Positions 8,758 to 17,122 of a DNA stretch of 64,000 bases are shown piece after piece. Source of the stretch: DATFQE01 sp963738205 (GTDB taxonomy: Bacteria > Actinomycetota > Thermoleophilia > Gaiellales > Gaiellaceae); contig CAVTVQ010000006.1 in the NCBI GenBank assembly GCA_963738205.1, forward strand, positions 806,001-870,000. The letters run 5' to 3'. Position 1 is the stretch's first letter. Each line of letters begins with the position of its first letter. The notes below the pieces were generated by a model that saw only the letters and a list, made by a program, of their open reading frames with translations, was not told where the DNA came from and made no database searches. A program made the translations under genes and the position numbers.

Positions 8758-9492
8758 GTGAAATTGACCGTCGTTGGGTCGTCGCCGGCGTGGCCGAACC
8801 CGGGCGGGGCACAGTCGGGGTACCTAATCGAAGGACCAGGAAGCGTGCTTCTCGACTGTGGTCCCGGCGTTTTGGCGCGCCTCCGCGAGCGCTATTCGTC
8901 GAACGGCTGGCCCACCGTCGACGCGATCGTGGTCAGCCACTTCCACCTCGACCACTGGGGTGACCTGGTGCCCTGGGTGTGGGGTCTGATGGTCGGACCG
9001 GCAAAGGAGCAGGATCCGCCCGAGCTGTGGGTGCCGCCCGGCGGCCGGGAGGAGCTCGCCGCGCTCGGCGAGCGTCTGGGCAAGCCGGACATGTTCGAGC
9101 AGACGTTCCGGTTGCGCGAGTACACCGGGGGTGACCCCTTCACGGCCGGAGGCCTGGAGATCCGGGCGCTGCAGCTCCCGCACTACACGCTGCAGACCTT
9201 CGGGTTCCGGGTCACGAACGGCACGCGCTCGATCGCGTACTCGGGCGACTCCGGCCCCAGCCCGACGCTGGCCGAGCTCGCCCGCGACTGCGACCTGTTC
9301 GTCTGCGAGGCGACGCTCGAGCGGCCGGAGCTCGACGGCGAGCCGCGGGGCCACCTGTCCGCCGACGAGGCCGTCGCGGCGTTCGAGTCCTCGGGGGCAC
9401 GGCGCCTCCTACTGACGCACCGGCCGCACGAGCTGCCGCTCGACGGCAGCCTCGAGCTGGCCTACGACGGGCTCGAGCTCGATCTCACGTAG
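8758..9492 (+). CDS. MBL-fold metallohydrolase (RNase Z/phosphodiesterase-like)
   Basis: 244 aa from GTG at 8758, which gives the typical MKLTVVGSS-type start; TTG at 8764 is better spaced from AGGA at 8752 and is an alternative. The metal site HFHLDH is intact, with later YSGDSGPSP, LFVCEATL and LTHRP motifs supplying further ligands. This fits the cytosolic beta-lactamase-fold group that contains RNase Z-like and cyclic phosphodiesterase-like enzymes. The substrate is unknown. It starts 19 bp from the divergent mutase subunit gene, and its 3' end overlaps the next gene by 8 bp (convergent). Confidence 0.8.
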   Translation: MKLTVVGSSPAWPNPGGAQSGYLIEGPGSVLLDCGPGVLARLRERYSSNGWPTVDAIVVSHFHLDHWGDLVPWVWGLMVGPAKEQDPPELWVPPGGREELAALGERLGKPDMFEQTFRLREYTGGDPFTAGGLEIRALQLPHYTLQTFGFRVTNGTRSIAYSGDSGPSPTLAELARDCDLFVCEATLERPELDGEPRGHLSADEAVAAFESSGARRLLLTHRPHELPLDGSLELAYDGLELDLT

Positions 9493-10237
9493 CGCGGCGG
9501 CGAGCGAAGGCCGCCTTGAGACGCACCGCACCGAGTGCCGCGAGCGGCCCGAGGACGATCAGCCCGAGCACGCCGATCGGAACCAGCCACCAGATCCGGT
9601 CGATCTGGCTCTCGGTCGCGCGCCGGACCGCCTCGCGCTGCGCAGGCGTGGGCGCCGTGGCCTGCGGTGCCGCCGAGGCGGGCGGCGGCTCCGGGTGCGA
9701 AAGCGGCCCGCGCGCATACCACCCCTCGACCAGCAGCCGTCGCCCACGCGGCCGCAGGGAGACCGCGAAGACCTCCGGATCGACCCTGAGGCCGTGACGC
9801 GGTAGGAGCGTCACGTTGAGCGCGATCTCGGTGGCGTCCGCGTACTCGAGGTCCCACGCCGTCCGCTCCGGGTCGGCCGGATAGGGATAGACGGGCAGGT
9901 CGCCCTGCATCCAGTCGGCGTGCGAGGTCGAAGCCCGGAAGTCGGGCGACGCGAGCCGCCACGAGCGTTCGAGGTCGCGCCGCAGCACCGCACTCCTGAC
10001 GAACTCGTCCACAGTGGCGTCGACCTGGCGGCGAATCCGTCGGGTCATCCGGATCGGCTTCGGCGGGCGATAGACGCCGGGGCCGGTCTCGATCGCCTCC
10101 GCCGGCCTCGGCTTCGGGCTCGGCAGCTGAGAGATCAGCACACCGACCGCTGCCGCGACGACGACGAAGCCGCCGAACCACGCGAGCCTCCGACGGCGCC
10201 GGTAGGAGGAGAAGTACGTGCGCAGCGGCTGGATCAG
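9485..10237 (-). CDS. Membrane-anchored tandem paralogue 3 (unrecognised family), CTG start
   Basis: About 250 aa. Short basic N-terminus, one transmembrane helix (about 20-38), an extracytoplasmic helix/beta domain with DWMQGDLPVYPYP, and a second hydrophobic segment near the C-terminus. It is paralogous to the two upstream genes, which share a DW-x2-G-x2-PV-x-PYP motif and a preceding helix. An NTF2-like fold is a guess from the helix-then-sheet pattern. No ATG/GTG/TTG occurs before the middle of the first membrane helix; the likely start is CTG at 10237, overlapping the TGA of the preceding gene by 4 bp. Function unknown. Confidence 0.65.
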   Translation of the reverse strand: MIQPLRTYFSSYRRRRRLAWFGGFVVVAAAVGVLISQLPSPKPRPAEAIETGPGVYRPPKPIRMTRRIRRQVDATVDEFVRSAVLRRDLERSWRLASPDFRASTSHADWMQGDLPVYPYPADPERTAWDLEYADATEIALNVTLLPRHGLRVDPEVFAVSLRPRGRRLLVEGWYARGPLSHPEPPPASAAPQATAPTPAQREAVRRATESQIDRIWWLVPIGVLGLIVLGPLAALGAVRLKAAFARRRAT

Positions 10238-11034
10238 GAGATCGGGGAGCCGGGCGGGCCGAGACCGGTCTGCCGCGTCGCGTGCTCGCGGTACGCACGC
10301 TCGGCGCGGCGGGAGCGGCGCCAGTTCCGGACGCCGAAGCCGATCAGCACGATCGGGACGACCGCGAACAGCCCGATCGGCAGGAGCAGCCAGGCCGCAC
10401 CGAGGCGGCTCTCCCCGTTCCCGACGACGGCCGGGTCGAGCGACTGGACGCCGAGCCCGTTGCTGCCGCCGCCCCTGGGGGCGGGCGCGGCGAGCGCGGG
10501 ATTCGCGACCCCGCTCGGCACCCACGAGTCGACGACCCAACGCCGATGTGCCGGATCACCTGTCGGCGTCAGCTCCATGTAGAAGAGGTTCGGCCGCTCG
10601 CCCGCGCCGCGTCGCGGGTACACCAGCACCTGCAGGCCGACGGCGTTCGCGTACGTGTAGTCGAGCTTCCACTTCGCCTGGGCCACCGGGTAGGGGACGA
10701 CGGGGATCTCGCCGCGCCTCCAGTCGCTCAGCGTGTAGCCCTGCTTGAGCGCCGCGCTGACGAGCGGCCAGGAGCGCTCGACGTGCTGCCTGGCGACCGC
10801 GGTCTTGACGAAGTTGGCCGCGGTCGTCAACGCCTGCGCGCGGGCCTCGCGATTCAGTCTGATGGCCTTGGGCTCGTGGTAGACCTGCGCCCGGCCAGGC
10901 TCGCGGACGGTGGGAACGGTGTCGGCCGTGTTCGGCCAGTGAATTCCGACCGTGACCAGGCCCGCGACCAGCAGAGCCAGGCCGCTCCCCCACGCGAGCC
11001 GCCGCCTTCTGCGTGGTGACGAGATCAGCGGCAT
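10234..11034 (-). CDS. Membrane-anchored tandem paralogue 2 (unrecognised family)
   Basis: 266 aa from ATG at 11034. Arg-rich start, transmembrane helix at about 13-33, then a domain with the shared motif DWRRGEIPVVPYP and a WKLDYTYAN stretch, then WVVDSWVPSG. After a Gly/Ala-rich linker comes a second membrane helix (about 215-235) and a basic C-terminal tail, so the domain between the helices should be outside the cell. It is the middle of three adjacent paralogues, which look like successive duplications. I do not recognise the family. Confidence 0.7.
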   Translation of the reverse strand: MPLISSPRRRRRLAWGSGLALLVAGLVTVGIHWPNTADTVPTVREPGRAQVYHEPKAIRLNREARAQALTTAANFVKTAVARQHVERSWPLVSAALKQGYTLSDWRRGEIPVVPYPVAQAKWKLDYTYANAVGLQVLVYPRRGAGERPNLFYMELTPTGDPAHRRWVVDSWVPSGVANPALAAPAPRGGGSNGLGVQSLDPAVVGNGESRLGAAWLLLPIGLFAVVPIVLIGFGVRNWRRSRRAERAYREHATRQTGLGPPGSPIS

Positions 11035-11070
11035 GCCCCGAAGACTAGAGCGGCCCTCGGGCGCTCTCCG

Positions 11071-11619
11071 CTATTGCGCCAGGTCGTCCGGGATCGCCGG
11101 CGGCGCGTACGGTGCCCAGGAGTCGACGAACCACCGTCCGCCAGAGCGCTTCAGCTCCATCTGGAACACCTGCGGCTTCTCGGCGCTGCCCTTCTTGGGC
11201 AGCAGCGCGATCGTCATCCCGATCGACTTCGGATACGACCAGTCGACCTTGATCGGCGCCTTGTCCATCGACTCGCCCGGGTAGGGGACGACGGCGATCT
11301 CGCCCTTCATCCAATCCCTGCGGCTCTGGCCCTGCCGGATTCCGGGGCCGACGACCGTCCAGGCCTTCCCGAGGTTCTGACGCGCGACGGCCGTCTGCAG
11401 GAACGTGACGACGGTCTGGCGGGCGGCCTGCGGCACCGGGACCGACGTCGGATTCTTCGAGCGGTCGTCCGGCTTCCCGACCGGCGTCTCCGGCACGCTG
11501 TTCGAGTCCGTGCGCGACTGGATGAACGCGACCACGCCGATCGCCAGCACCAGGCCGGCGATCCACGGGAGCGCAAGGTTGAATTTGCGCGAGCTAACAA
11601 TTGAGCGCAGCTTGCTCAC
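11071..11619 (-). CDS. Membrane-anchored tandem paralogue 1 (unrecognised family)
   Basis: 182 aa. One N-terminal transmembrane helix (about 17-33) and an extracytoplasmic domain carrying DWMKGEIAVVPYP and WFVDSWAPYA, both aligned with the two downstream paralogues. It lacks the second, C-terminal membrane helix those two have, so it is the simplest of the set. It lies 36 bp ahead of paralogue 2 on the same strand. The family motif and unchanged spacing suggest a conserved binding surface rather than a known catalytic site. Confidence 0.7.
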   Translation of the reverse strand: MSKLRSIVSSRKFNLALPWIAGLVLAIGVVAFIQSRTDSNSVPETPVGKPDDRSKNPTSVPVPQAARQTVVTFLQTAVARQNLGKAWTVVGPGIRQGQSRRDWMKGEIAVVPYPGESMDKAPIKVDWSYPKSIGMTIALLPKKGSAEKPQVFQMELKRSGGRWFVDSWAPYAPPAIPDDLAQ

Positions 11620-11660
11620 TCGAAACAGATTAGACGACCTTTTCGGGGGTTGAGTTAGCG

Positions 11661-11719
11661 CCCCGTTAAAAAACGGGGGTTTCTCTCCGGCCGCGCAGCG
11701 GCCTGTCCGCGCAGCGGAC
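11661..11719. repeat. Cluster of three palindromes between the mutase gene and paralogue 1
   Basis: Three hairpins sit in 59 bp: 11661-11678 (7-bp stem, AAAA loop), 11689-11703 (6-bp stem, GCA loop) and 11705-11719 (6-bp stem, GCA loop). The last two share the core CCGCGCAGCGG. The cluster lies just past the stop codon of the methylmalonyl-CoA mutase gene on the minus strand and probably works in termination or mRNA 3'-end protection. The doubled core also resembles REP-type elements. Confidence 0.6.
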
Positions 11720-11758
11720 CAGTGGAGGGGGTTCGGGGGAACCGGGACGTTCCCCTGA

Positions 11759-13429
11759 CTAGAAGACGGGCGTCTCTCGCCACACGCCCCAGACCTCGCG
11801 CAGGGCGTCGCACATCTCGCCCATCGTCACGTACGCGCGAGACGCGTCGACGATCAGCGGCATCAGGTTGACGTCCTCTGTGGCCGCGGCCGCTTTCAGC
11901 TTCGTGAGCGCACCCTCGACGGCCGCCGAGTCGCGCCGCGACCGCAGCGCCTGCACGCGATCGATCTGCTCCTGCTCGAGCGCGGGATCGATCTTGAGCA
12001 GCTCGACGGAGGTGTCCTCCTCGAGCTCGTAGCGGTTGACGCCGACGACGACGCGCTGCTTGGCTTCCACCTCGGACTGGTAGCGGAACGAGGCCTCGGC
12101 GATCTCGCGCTGGAAGAAGTTCTCCTTGATCGCCGGGATGACGCCGCCGAGCTTGCGGATCCGGTCGAAGTAGTCGTACGCCTCGGCCTCGAGCCGGTTG
12201 GTCAGGTCCTCCAGGAAGTACGAGCCGCCCAGCGGGTCGATCGAATTGACCACGCCGGTCTCGTGCGCGATCACCTGCTGGGTGCGGAGGGCGATCCGCA
12301 CGGCGTCCTCGGTCGGCAGCGCGAGCGCCTCGTCGAACGAGTTCGTGTGCAGGCTCTGCGTGCCGCCGAGCACCGCGGCGAGCGCCTCGATCGCCGTGCG
12401 CACGATGTTGACCTCGGGTTGCTGGGCCGTCAGGGACACGCCTGCCGTCTGCGTGTGGAAGCGCATCAGCAGCGAGCGCTGGTCCTTCGCCCCGTAGCGC
12501 TCCTTCAGCTCCTTCGCCCAGATGCGCCGCGCCGCGCGGTACTTCGCGATCTCCTCGAAGAAGTCGAGGTGGGCGTTGAAGAAGAACGACAGGCGGGGCG
12601 CGAACTCGTCGACCTCGAGGCCGCGCTCGAGCGCCCACTCGACATAGGTGAAGCCGTCCATGAGCGTGAACGCGAGCTCCTGGGCGGCGGTCGAGCCGGC
12701 CTCGCGAATGTGGTAGCCGGAGATCGAGATCGGGTGCCACTTGGGCATCTCGCGGGCGCAGAACTCGACCATGTCGGTCACGAGCCGCATCGACGGCTCC
12801 GGCGGGAAGATCCACTCCTTCTGCGCGATGTACTCCTTGAGGATGTCCGTCTGGATCGTCCCGCGCAGCTCGGCGCGGGGAACGCCCTGCTCCTCGCCGA
12901 CGCACAGGTAGAACGCGAGCAGCATCGCGGCCGGGGAGTTGATCGTCATCGACGTCGAGACCTGGTCGAGCGGGATGCCCGCGAACAGGGTCTCCACGTC
13001 GTCGAGCGAGTCGACGGCGACGCCCTCTCGGCCCACCTCGCCGAGCGAGCGAGCGTGGTCGGAGTCGAGGCCCATCAACGTGGGCATGTCGAACGCCGTC
13101 GAAAGGCCGGTCTGGCCGTGGTCGAGCAAGTAGCGGAAGCGCTCGTTCGTCTCCGCTGCGGTGCCGAAGCCGGCGAACTGCCGCATCGTCCACAGGCGGC
13201 CGCGGTACATCGACGGGTACACGCCCCGCGTGAAGGGATAGACACCCGGGTAGCCGAGGTCGCAGTCGTAGTCGACGTCGACGGTCTCGGGCGTCTGCAG
13301 CGGCTCGTTCTCGACGCCGGAGATCGTCGAGAAGAGCTCACCCTGCCGCTCGGGAACGGCGTCGTAGAGCTCCTGTTTCCAGTCGCCGACGTCGCTCGCG
13401 AGCTCGGGGCGGTCGTCGGTGGTGGCCAT
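11759..13429 (-). CDS. Methylmalonyl-CoA mutase large (catalytic) subunit
   Basis: 556 aa, the stand-alone alpha subunit of a two-gene mutase. It has the substrate-barrel segment YPFTRGVYPSMYRGRLWTMR, TAFDMPTLMG, ISISGYHIREAG and the LHTNSFDEALALPTE region typical of this enzyme, and it ends before the cobalamin domain, which is encoded at 8337-8738. The TIM barrel binds acyl-CoA and generates the adenosyl radical. The length matches clostridial/actinobacterial-type separate large subunits. Placement away from its partner is unusual, so it could instead partner another B12 subunit outside the window. Confidence 0.93.
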   Translation of the reverse strand: MATTDDRPELASDVGDWKQELYDAVPERQGELFSTISGVENEPLQTPETVDVDYDCDLGYPGVYPFTRGVYPSMYRGRLWTMRQFAGFGTAAETNERFRYLLDHGQTGLSTAFDMPTLMGLDSDHARSLGEVGREGVAVDSLDDVETLFAGIPLDQVSTSMTINSPAAMLLAFYLCVGEEQGVPRAELRGTIQTDILKEYIAQKEWIFPPEPSMRLVTDMVEFCAREMPKWHPISISGYHIREAGSTAAQELAFTLMDGFTYVEWALERGLEVDEFAPRLSFFFNAHLDFFEEIAKYRAARRIWAKELKERYGAKDQRSLLMRFHTQTAGVSLTAQQPEVNIVRTAIEALAAVLGGTQSLHTNSFDEALALPTEDAVRIALRTQQVIAHETGVVNSIDPLGGSYFLEDLTNRLEAEAYDYFDRIRKLGGVIPAIKENFFQREIAEASFRYQSEVEAKQRVVVGVNRYELEEDTSVELLKIDPALEQEQIDRVQALRSRRDSAAVEGALTKLKAAAATEDVNLMPLIVDASRAYVTMGEMCDALREVWGVWRETPVF

Positions 13430-13452
13430 GTTCGAAGTCTAGGTGAGCCGCG

Positions 13453-14034
13453 CTAGCGCACAGGCCCGACTTCGCCCGAAAGAACGAGCGCGCGGGCCCG
13501 GCGGGCACTGGGGTCGTAGACCTCGACTAGAACTCCGGTGCCCGGCGCCGCGATGTACACGCTCGTCGGACGCCGGCGGTTCCAGACGACCAGCCCTCCG
13601 CTCGGCGCCGTGGCGCGGGCGCTGCCCGGCCGGCGGGCGGCGGCGACGGCGCGGGCGTAGGCCTGTCGCTGCGGATAGGTGGCGACGGTCGTGAAGCGCG
13701 GCCGCCGGTCGCCGATCCGTGTCCCGGCCGGTAGGTAGCGGACGAACACGTTCCCGCCCGTCGTCCGCGTGAGCTCGAGTGTCCTGGTGTCCGGGGGCCC
13801 GGCCCAGTAGAGGGGATGGTCGAGCGAGTCGGCAAGGCGCCTCAGGTCGGGCACGGACGTCTTCGTGGGCACCCCGGCTGCGAACGCGTCGCCGTCGTCG
13901 GCGGCGAGCCGGACGGCCGCGGCCGCCACTATCGCCGCAGCGACCACGACGAGCACCACGGCACCGACGATCCACCGGGTGCGCGAGCGCCGGCGCGGAC
14001 GCTCGATCGGCAACGGGCGGGCGCCCTCGACCAT
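13453..14034 (-). CDS. Hypothetical single-pass membrane protein
   Basis: 193 aa from ATG at 14034 (TTG at 14040 is an alternative that overlaps the collagen-like gene stop). A basic N-terminus precedes one membrane helix at about residues 22-44; the rest should be extracytoplasmic and includes LYWAGPP, RYLPAGT and a final YDPSARRARALVLSGEV. I do not recognise the family. It is next to the collagen-like gene, with its start 3 bp before that gene's stop codon, so co-expression is likely. Confidence 0.6.
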   Translation of the reverse strand: MVEGARPLPIERPRRRSRTRWIVGAVVLVVVAAAIVAAAAVRLAADDGDAFAAGVPTKTSVPDLRRLADSLDHPLYWAGPPDTRTLELTRTTGGNVFVRYLPAGTRIGDRRPRFTTVATYPQRQAYARAVAAARRPGSARATAPSGGLVVWNRRRPTSVYIAAPGTGVLVEVYDPSARRARALVLSGEVGPVR

Positions 14035-14036
14035 GC

Positions 14037-15617
14037 TCAACAGAAGACCGCGAGCGTGAACGGACGGTTGGCCGCGTTGCCGTTGGTCTGATACGTGAAC
14101 ACGGACACGGCGCTCGTGTTGCCGGTCGTTCCGACCGAGTGCGCGAAGCCCTGGGCGGTGGCGGGCGCCGCTGCGCTCGGCGGGTCGATCGCGGCGACGA
14201 AGGCGCAGCTACTGACCACCCGGTTGAAGACGACCTGGTACTGGGCCGTTGCTGGGCGGCTCGCCGACGTCGCGCCAGAGTTCCGCACGAGCGCACCGGT
14301 CGCCGAGACGACCGCCCACAGCGGCGACGTTGCCGCGGGACCTGCAGGCCCCTGCGGACCGGCCGGACCGGCGGCGCCGGTTGCGCCCGTGGCTCCTTGG
14401 AGCCCTTGCGGTCCCTGAGCGCCGGTCAGGCCTGCCGGACCGGTCGGGCCTTGCGCGCCGGGCGGTCCTTGCGGCCCAACTGCGCCTTGGGCTCCCGTCT
14501 GGCCCTGGGCGCCCGCGGGACCTTGCGGTCCAGCTGCACCGGTGTCGCCGCGGGGGCCTGTCGCTCCCTGCGCGCCCGTCAATCCTTGTGGACCCTGTGG
14601 CCCGGCCGGGCCGACGTCGCCCTGCGGCCCCACAGCACCTGCGGGGCCGTCGGGCCCGGGATCGCCCTGCTCTCCCTGCGGCCCCTGCGCCCCTGTTGCT
14701 CCCGTCAAACCTTGCGGCCCCTGCGGGCCGGTCGCGCCCTGTGCTCCGGTCGGTCCGACAGGACCAATCGGCCCGGAAAGACCTTGCTCGCCGCGCGCTC
14801 CCTCATTGCCCTGCGGTCCTGCCGGGCCTGAAGGACCCGTTGCTCCCTGCGCGCCCGTCAATCCTTGTGGACCCTGTGGCCCGGCCGGGCCGACGTCGCC
14901 CTGCGGCCCCACAGCGCCTGCGGGGCCGTCGGGCCCGGGATCGCCCTGCTCTCCCTGCGGCCCCTGCGCCCCTGTTGCTCCCGTCAAGCCTTGCGGCCCC
15001 TGCGGGCCCGTCGCGCCCTGTACTCCGGTTGGCCCAATCTCGCCTTGCGGTCCGACAGGACCCATCGGCCCGGAAAGACCTTGCTCGCCGCGCGCTCCGT
15101 CAGTGCCCGGCGGCCCCTGGAGCCCGGGAAGACCCTCAGGGCCGGGGGAACCCGGCGCACCGGGCAGGCCCTGAGGTCCCGGCGGCCCCTCGGGGCCGGC
15201 CGGGCCCCGCGGTCCGAGAGACCCGCGGGCCGCAGCTGGCGAAGACGTGGTGTTCGTCCAGAGAATGCGCCACTCGCGCCCCGGCCCGAACCTGGAGCCG
15301 CAGAGTTGCCAGGGCGCGACGCTCCGCATCCGACCGTTCCGAACCGACGCGCACGCGAACGTCTGCCCGACCTCCCAGGCGACACGGCGCTCGCCTGCTC
15401 GGCACTGAACGTCGCGATTCACGCGGCGGTACGAGCCGTCGGCGTTCGAGACGCACGCGAACCGATCGGCGGCGCCGGCGTCAGGCGCCTGAACGAGAGC
15501 CACGAACAGCGCGGCTGCGCATGGGGCCGACCATTGAGCCGCGCTCCGGGCTGCGACGGATGCAGCACGAAACACGGTCGAAGAGTCTGCCGACGGCGTC
15601 GAGAGGCTGTCAAGCAA
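14037..15617 (-). CDS. Collagen-like Gly-X-Y repeat secreted protein
   Basis: 526 aa from TTG at 15617 (GTG at 15575 is an alternative that leaves a more normal signal peptide). Order: signal peptide ending near AGAADRF; a Cys-containing globular region (about 50-130); about 290 residues of unbroken Gly-X-Y triplets rich in GPQGPQG, GATGPQG and GEQG (about 133-425); and a C-terminal globular beta domain ending in VFC. Bacterial collagen-like proteins form triple helices on the surface or as exported fibres, without hydroxyproline. Two long stretches of the repeat are near-duplicates (see the repeat entry). Role unknown: adhesion or cell envelope is inference. Confidence 0.85.
   Translation of the reverse strand: MLDSLSTPSADSSTVFRAASVAARSAAQWSAPCAAALFVALVQAPDAGAADRFACVSNADGSYRRVNRDVQCRAGERRVAWEVGQTFACASVRNGRMRSVAPWQLCGSRFGPGREWRILWTNTTSSPAAARGSLGPRGPAGPEGPPGPQGLPGAPGSPGPEGLPGLQGPPGTDGARGEQGLSGPMGPVGPQGEIGPTGVQGATGPQGPQGLTGATGAQGPQGEQGDPGPDGPAGAVGPQGDVGPAGPQGPQGLTGAQGATGPSGPAGPQGNEGARGEQGLSGPIGPVGPTGAQGATGPQGPQGLTGATGAQGPQGEQGDPGPDGPAGAVGPQGDVGPAGPQGPQGLTGAQGATGPRGDTGAAGPQGPAGAQGQTGAQGAVGPQGPPGAQGPTGPAGLTGAQGPQGLQGATGATGAAGPAGPQGPAGPAATSPLWAVVSATGALVRNSGATSASRPATAQYQVVFNRVVSSCAFVAAIDPPSAAAPATAQGFAHSVGTTGNTSAVSVFTYQTNGNAANRPFTLAVFC
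14563..15099. repeat. Internal duplication in the collagen-like gene
   Basis: Nearly identical blocks at about 14563-14802 and 14842-15099 encode the same 80-residue Gly-X-Y stretch. The second differs by an 18-bp insertion (six residues) and a few synonymous changes. The high nucleotide identity points to recent unequal recombination or slippage, so copy number may vary between strains and is prone to assembly collapse. Confidence 0.8.
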
Positions 15618-15621
15618 GCGT

Positions 15622-16377
15622 TCAGACCAGAGCCTGAACGGCGGCGGCCGCCCCCGCCACCAGGAGGACCACGGCGATCGCCTTCACCAGCTGCTCCTCG
15701 GAGAGCTTTCCCGTTAGGCGGGCACCGATGAGAGCACCCGGGATCGAGGCGGCGGAGCCCACGAGGACGAGGCCGGCGTCCGGCGCCGCGCTCGGCAGGT
15801 GCCCGAGCAGACCGGCGATCCCGACGCAGACGCCGACGAGGAGGTTCGTACCGACCGCGCGGCTCGGGACCTCGCCCACGAGGCGGAGGAGTGCCGGCAT
15901 GCGCAGCGAGCCGAGGATGAGGCCGACGAAGCCGCCGAGCAGGCCGATCAGGGCGCCCGAGACCACGGCCGCCCGAATGTCGACGTGTGCCTCGGCGCCG
16001 TCGACCCTCGGCGTCGGCTTGCGGCGGAGCAGGTCGATCCCGCTGTAGACGAGGACGACGGCGATCGCCAGCAGCACCACGTCGGCCGGGACCACGCCGG
16101 CGAGGTAGCCGCCGACGAATGCGCCGACGACCGACGGCGGCGCCATCCAGGCGAACAGCCGCCAGTTGACGCGGCCGGCGCGGACGTGGGTTACCGAAGC
16201 GGTTGCCGCCGCCACGCCCGAGATGGCGATGTTCGCGCCGCCCGCGCTCGCCGGCGACGAGGCGAGGAGCAGCACGGCCGGCAGCCGGATGTTCCCGAGC
16301 ACGAGCCCGACGAGCCCACCAGCGAGCGCGACGGCGAAGCACCACGTCGCGAAGGCGACGGCCTCGGCGAGACTCAT
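15622..16377 (-). CDS. TauE/SafE family sulfite/organosulfonate exporter-like permease
   Basis: 251 aa, eight predicted membrane helices in two pseudo-repeats. Each repeat carries the family's G-x-G-G-F-V/L-G motif (GGLVGLVLGNIRLPA near 20 and GGFVGLILGSLRMPA near 140). TauE/SafE proteins export sulfite, sulfoacetate or related anions; the substrate here cannot be told. It sits 4 bp upstream of the collagen-like gene on the same strand. Confidence 0.88.
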   Translation of the reverse strand: MSLAEAVAFATWCFAVALAGGLVGLVLGNIRLPAVLLLASSPASAGGANIAISGVAAATASVTHVRAGRVNWRLFAWMAPPSVVGAFVGGYLAGVVPADVVLLAIAVVLVYSGIDLLRRKPTPRVDGAEAHVDIRAAVVSGALIGLLGGFVGLILGSLRMPALLRLVGEVPSRAVGTNLLVGVCVGIAGLLGHLPSAAPDAGLVLVGSAASIPGALIGARLTGKLSEEQLVKAIAVVLLVAGAAAAVQALV

Positions 16378-16534
16378 CCGCGCGAATGTGGTCGCACTTC
16401 GATCACGCAGGCAGGCTGGGTAACGAATCGCGCGCCGCTCTCGCGCAAGAGACGCACCAGCGGCCTGCTAGGCAGCATGGTTCCCTGCGCGGGCCGTGAT
16501 GAGAGTCGGAAGAGAGGCCTGGCCGTTCGGGGCG

Positions 16535-17122
16535 TCAGCGGGAGTCGCCGGGCTTCCACAGCGGCTCCTCGCCTTCCACAGCGGCATTGGCCGCTCGGGC
16601 CAGGATGAAGAGGAGGTCGCTGAGGCGGTTGAGGTAGATCAGCACGTCGGCGTTGAGCTCCAGCTCTTGCGCGGCCTCCAACACGGCGCGCTCGGCGCGA
16701 CGGCACACCGCCCGGGCCACGTGCAGCCGCGCCGCCGCCTCGCTCCCGCCGGGCAGCACGAAGCTCTTGAGCTCGGGAAGGTCGGCGTTGAAGCGATCGC
16801 ACTCGCGCTCGAGCTGCTCGATCTGCGCGGCGGACACACGCAGCCGCCCGTCCCCGACGCCGAACGGCACGGCGATGTCGGCGCCCACGTCGAAGAGCTC
16901 GTTCTGCACCCGCTCGAGCACCGGCCGCAGCTCTTCCGGGAGCTCACCCGCCAGCACCGCGCCGAGCAACGAGTTGAGCTCGTCCACGGTCCCGAAGGCC
17001 GCGATCCGGCAGTCCAGCTTCGAGACGCGCGAGCCGTCGCCGAGCGAGGTCTCGCCCCGGTCGCCGCCGCCGGTGTAGATCCGTGTCAGGCGGACCGGCT
17101 CGTCCCGTGCGCGGGGGCTCAT
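16535..17122 (-). CDS. Cob(I)alamin adenosyltransferase, PduO type
   Basis: 195 aa. N-terminal ATP-binding motif RIYTGGGDRGETSL, then FGTVDELNS, and a C-terminal helix with RAVCRRAERAV and YLNRLSDLLFILAR, diagnostic of the PduO family (trimeric helical bundle). It transfers adenosyl from ATP to cob(I)alamin, producing the cofactor the methylmalonyl-CoA mutase needs. Its ATG overlaps the stop of the acyl-CoA dehydrogenase gene by 4 bp, tying cofactor supply to acyl-CoA breakdown. Confidence 0.93.
   Translation of the reverse strand: MSPRARDEPVRLTRIYTGGGDRGETSLGDGSRVSKLDCRIAAFGTVDELNSLLGAVLAGELPEELRPVLERVQNELFDVGADIAVPFGVGDGRLRVSAAQIEQLERECDRFNADLPELKSFVLPGGSEAAARLHVARAVCRRAERAVLEAAQELELNADVLIYLNRLSDLLFILARAANAAVEGEEPLWKPGDSR

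Noticed and set aside
14249..15731. Several long frames in the collagen-like repeat region
   Set aside because: The Gly-X-Y repeat keeps other frames open; they lack signal peptides, starts and family motifs.
16374..16475. A 34-codon ORF overlapping the TauE/SafE start by 4 bp
   Set aside because: Mixed third-position bases, no ribosome site and no recognisable protein; likely chance.
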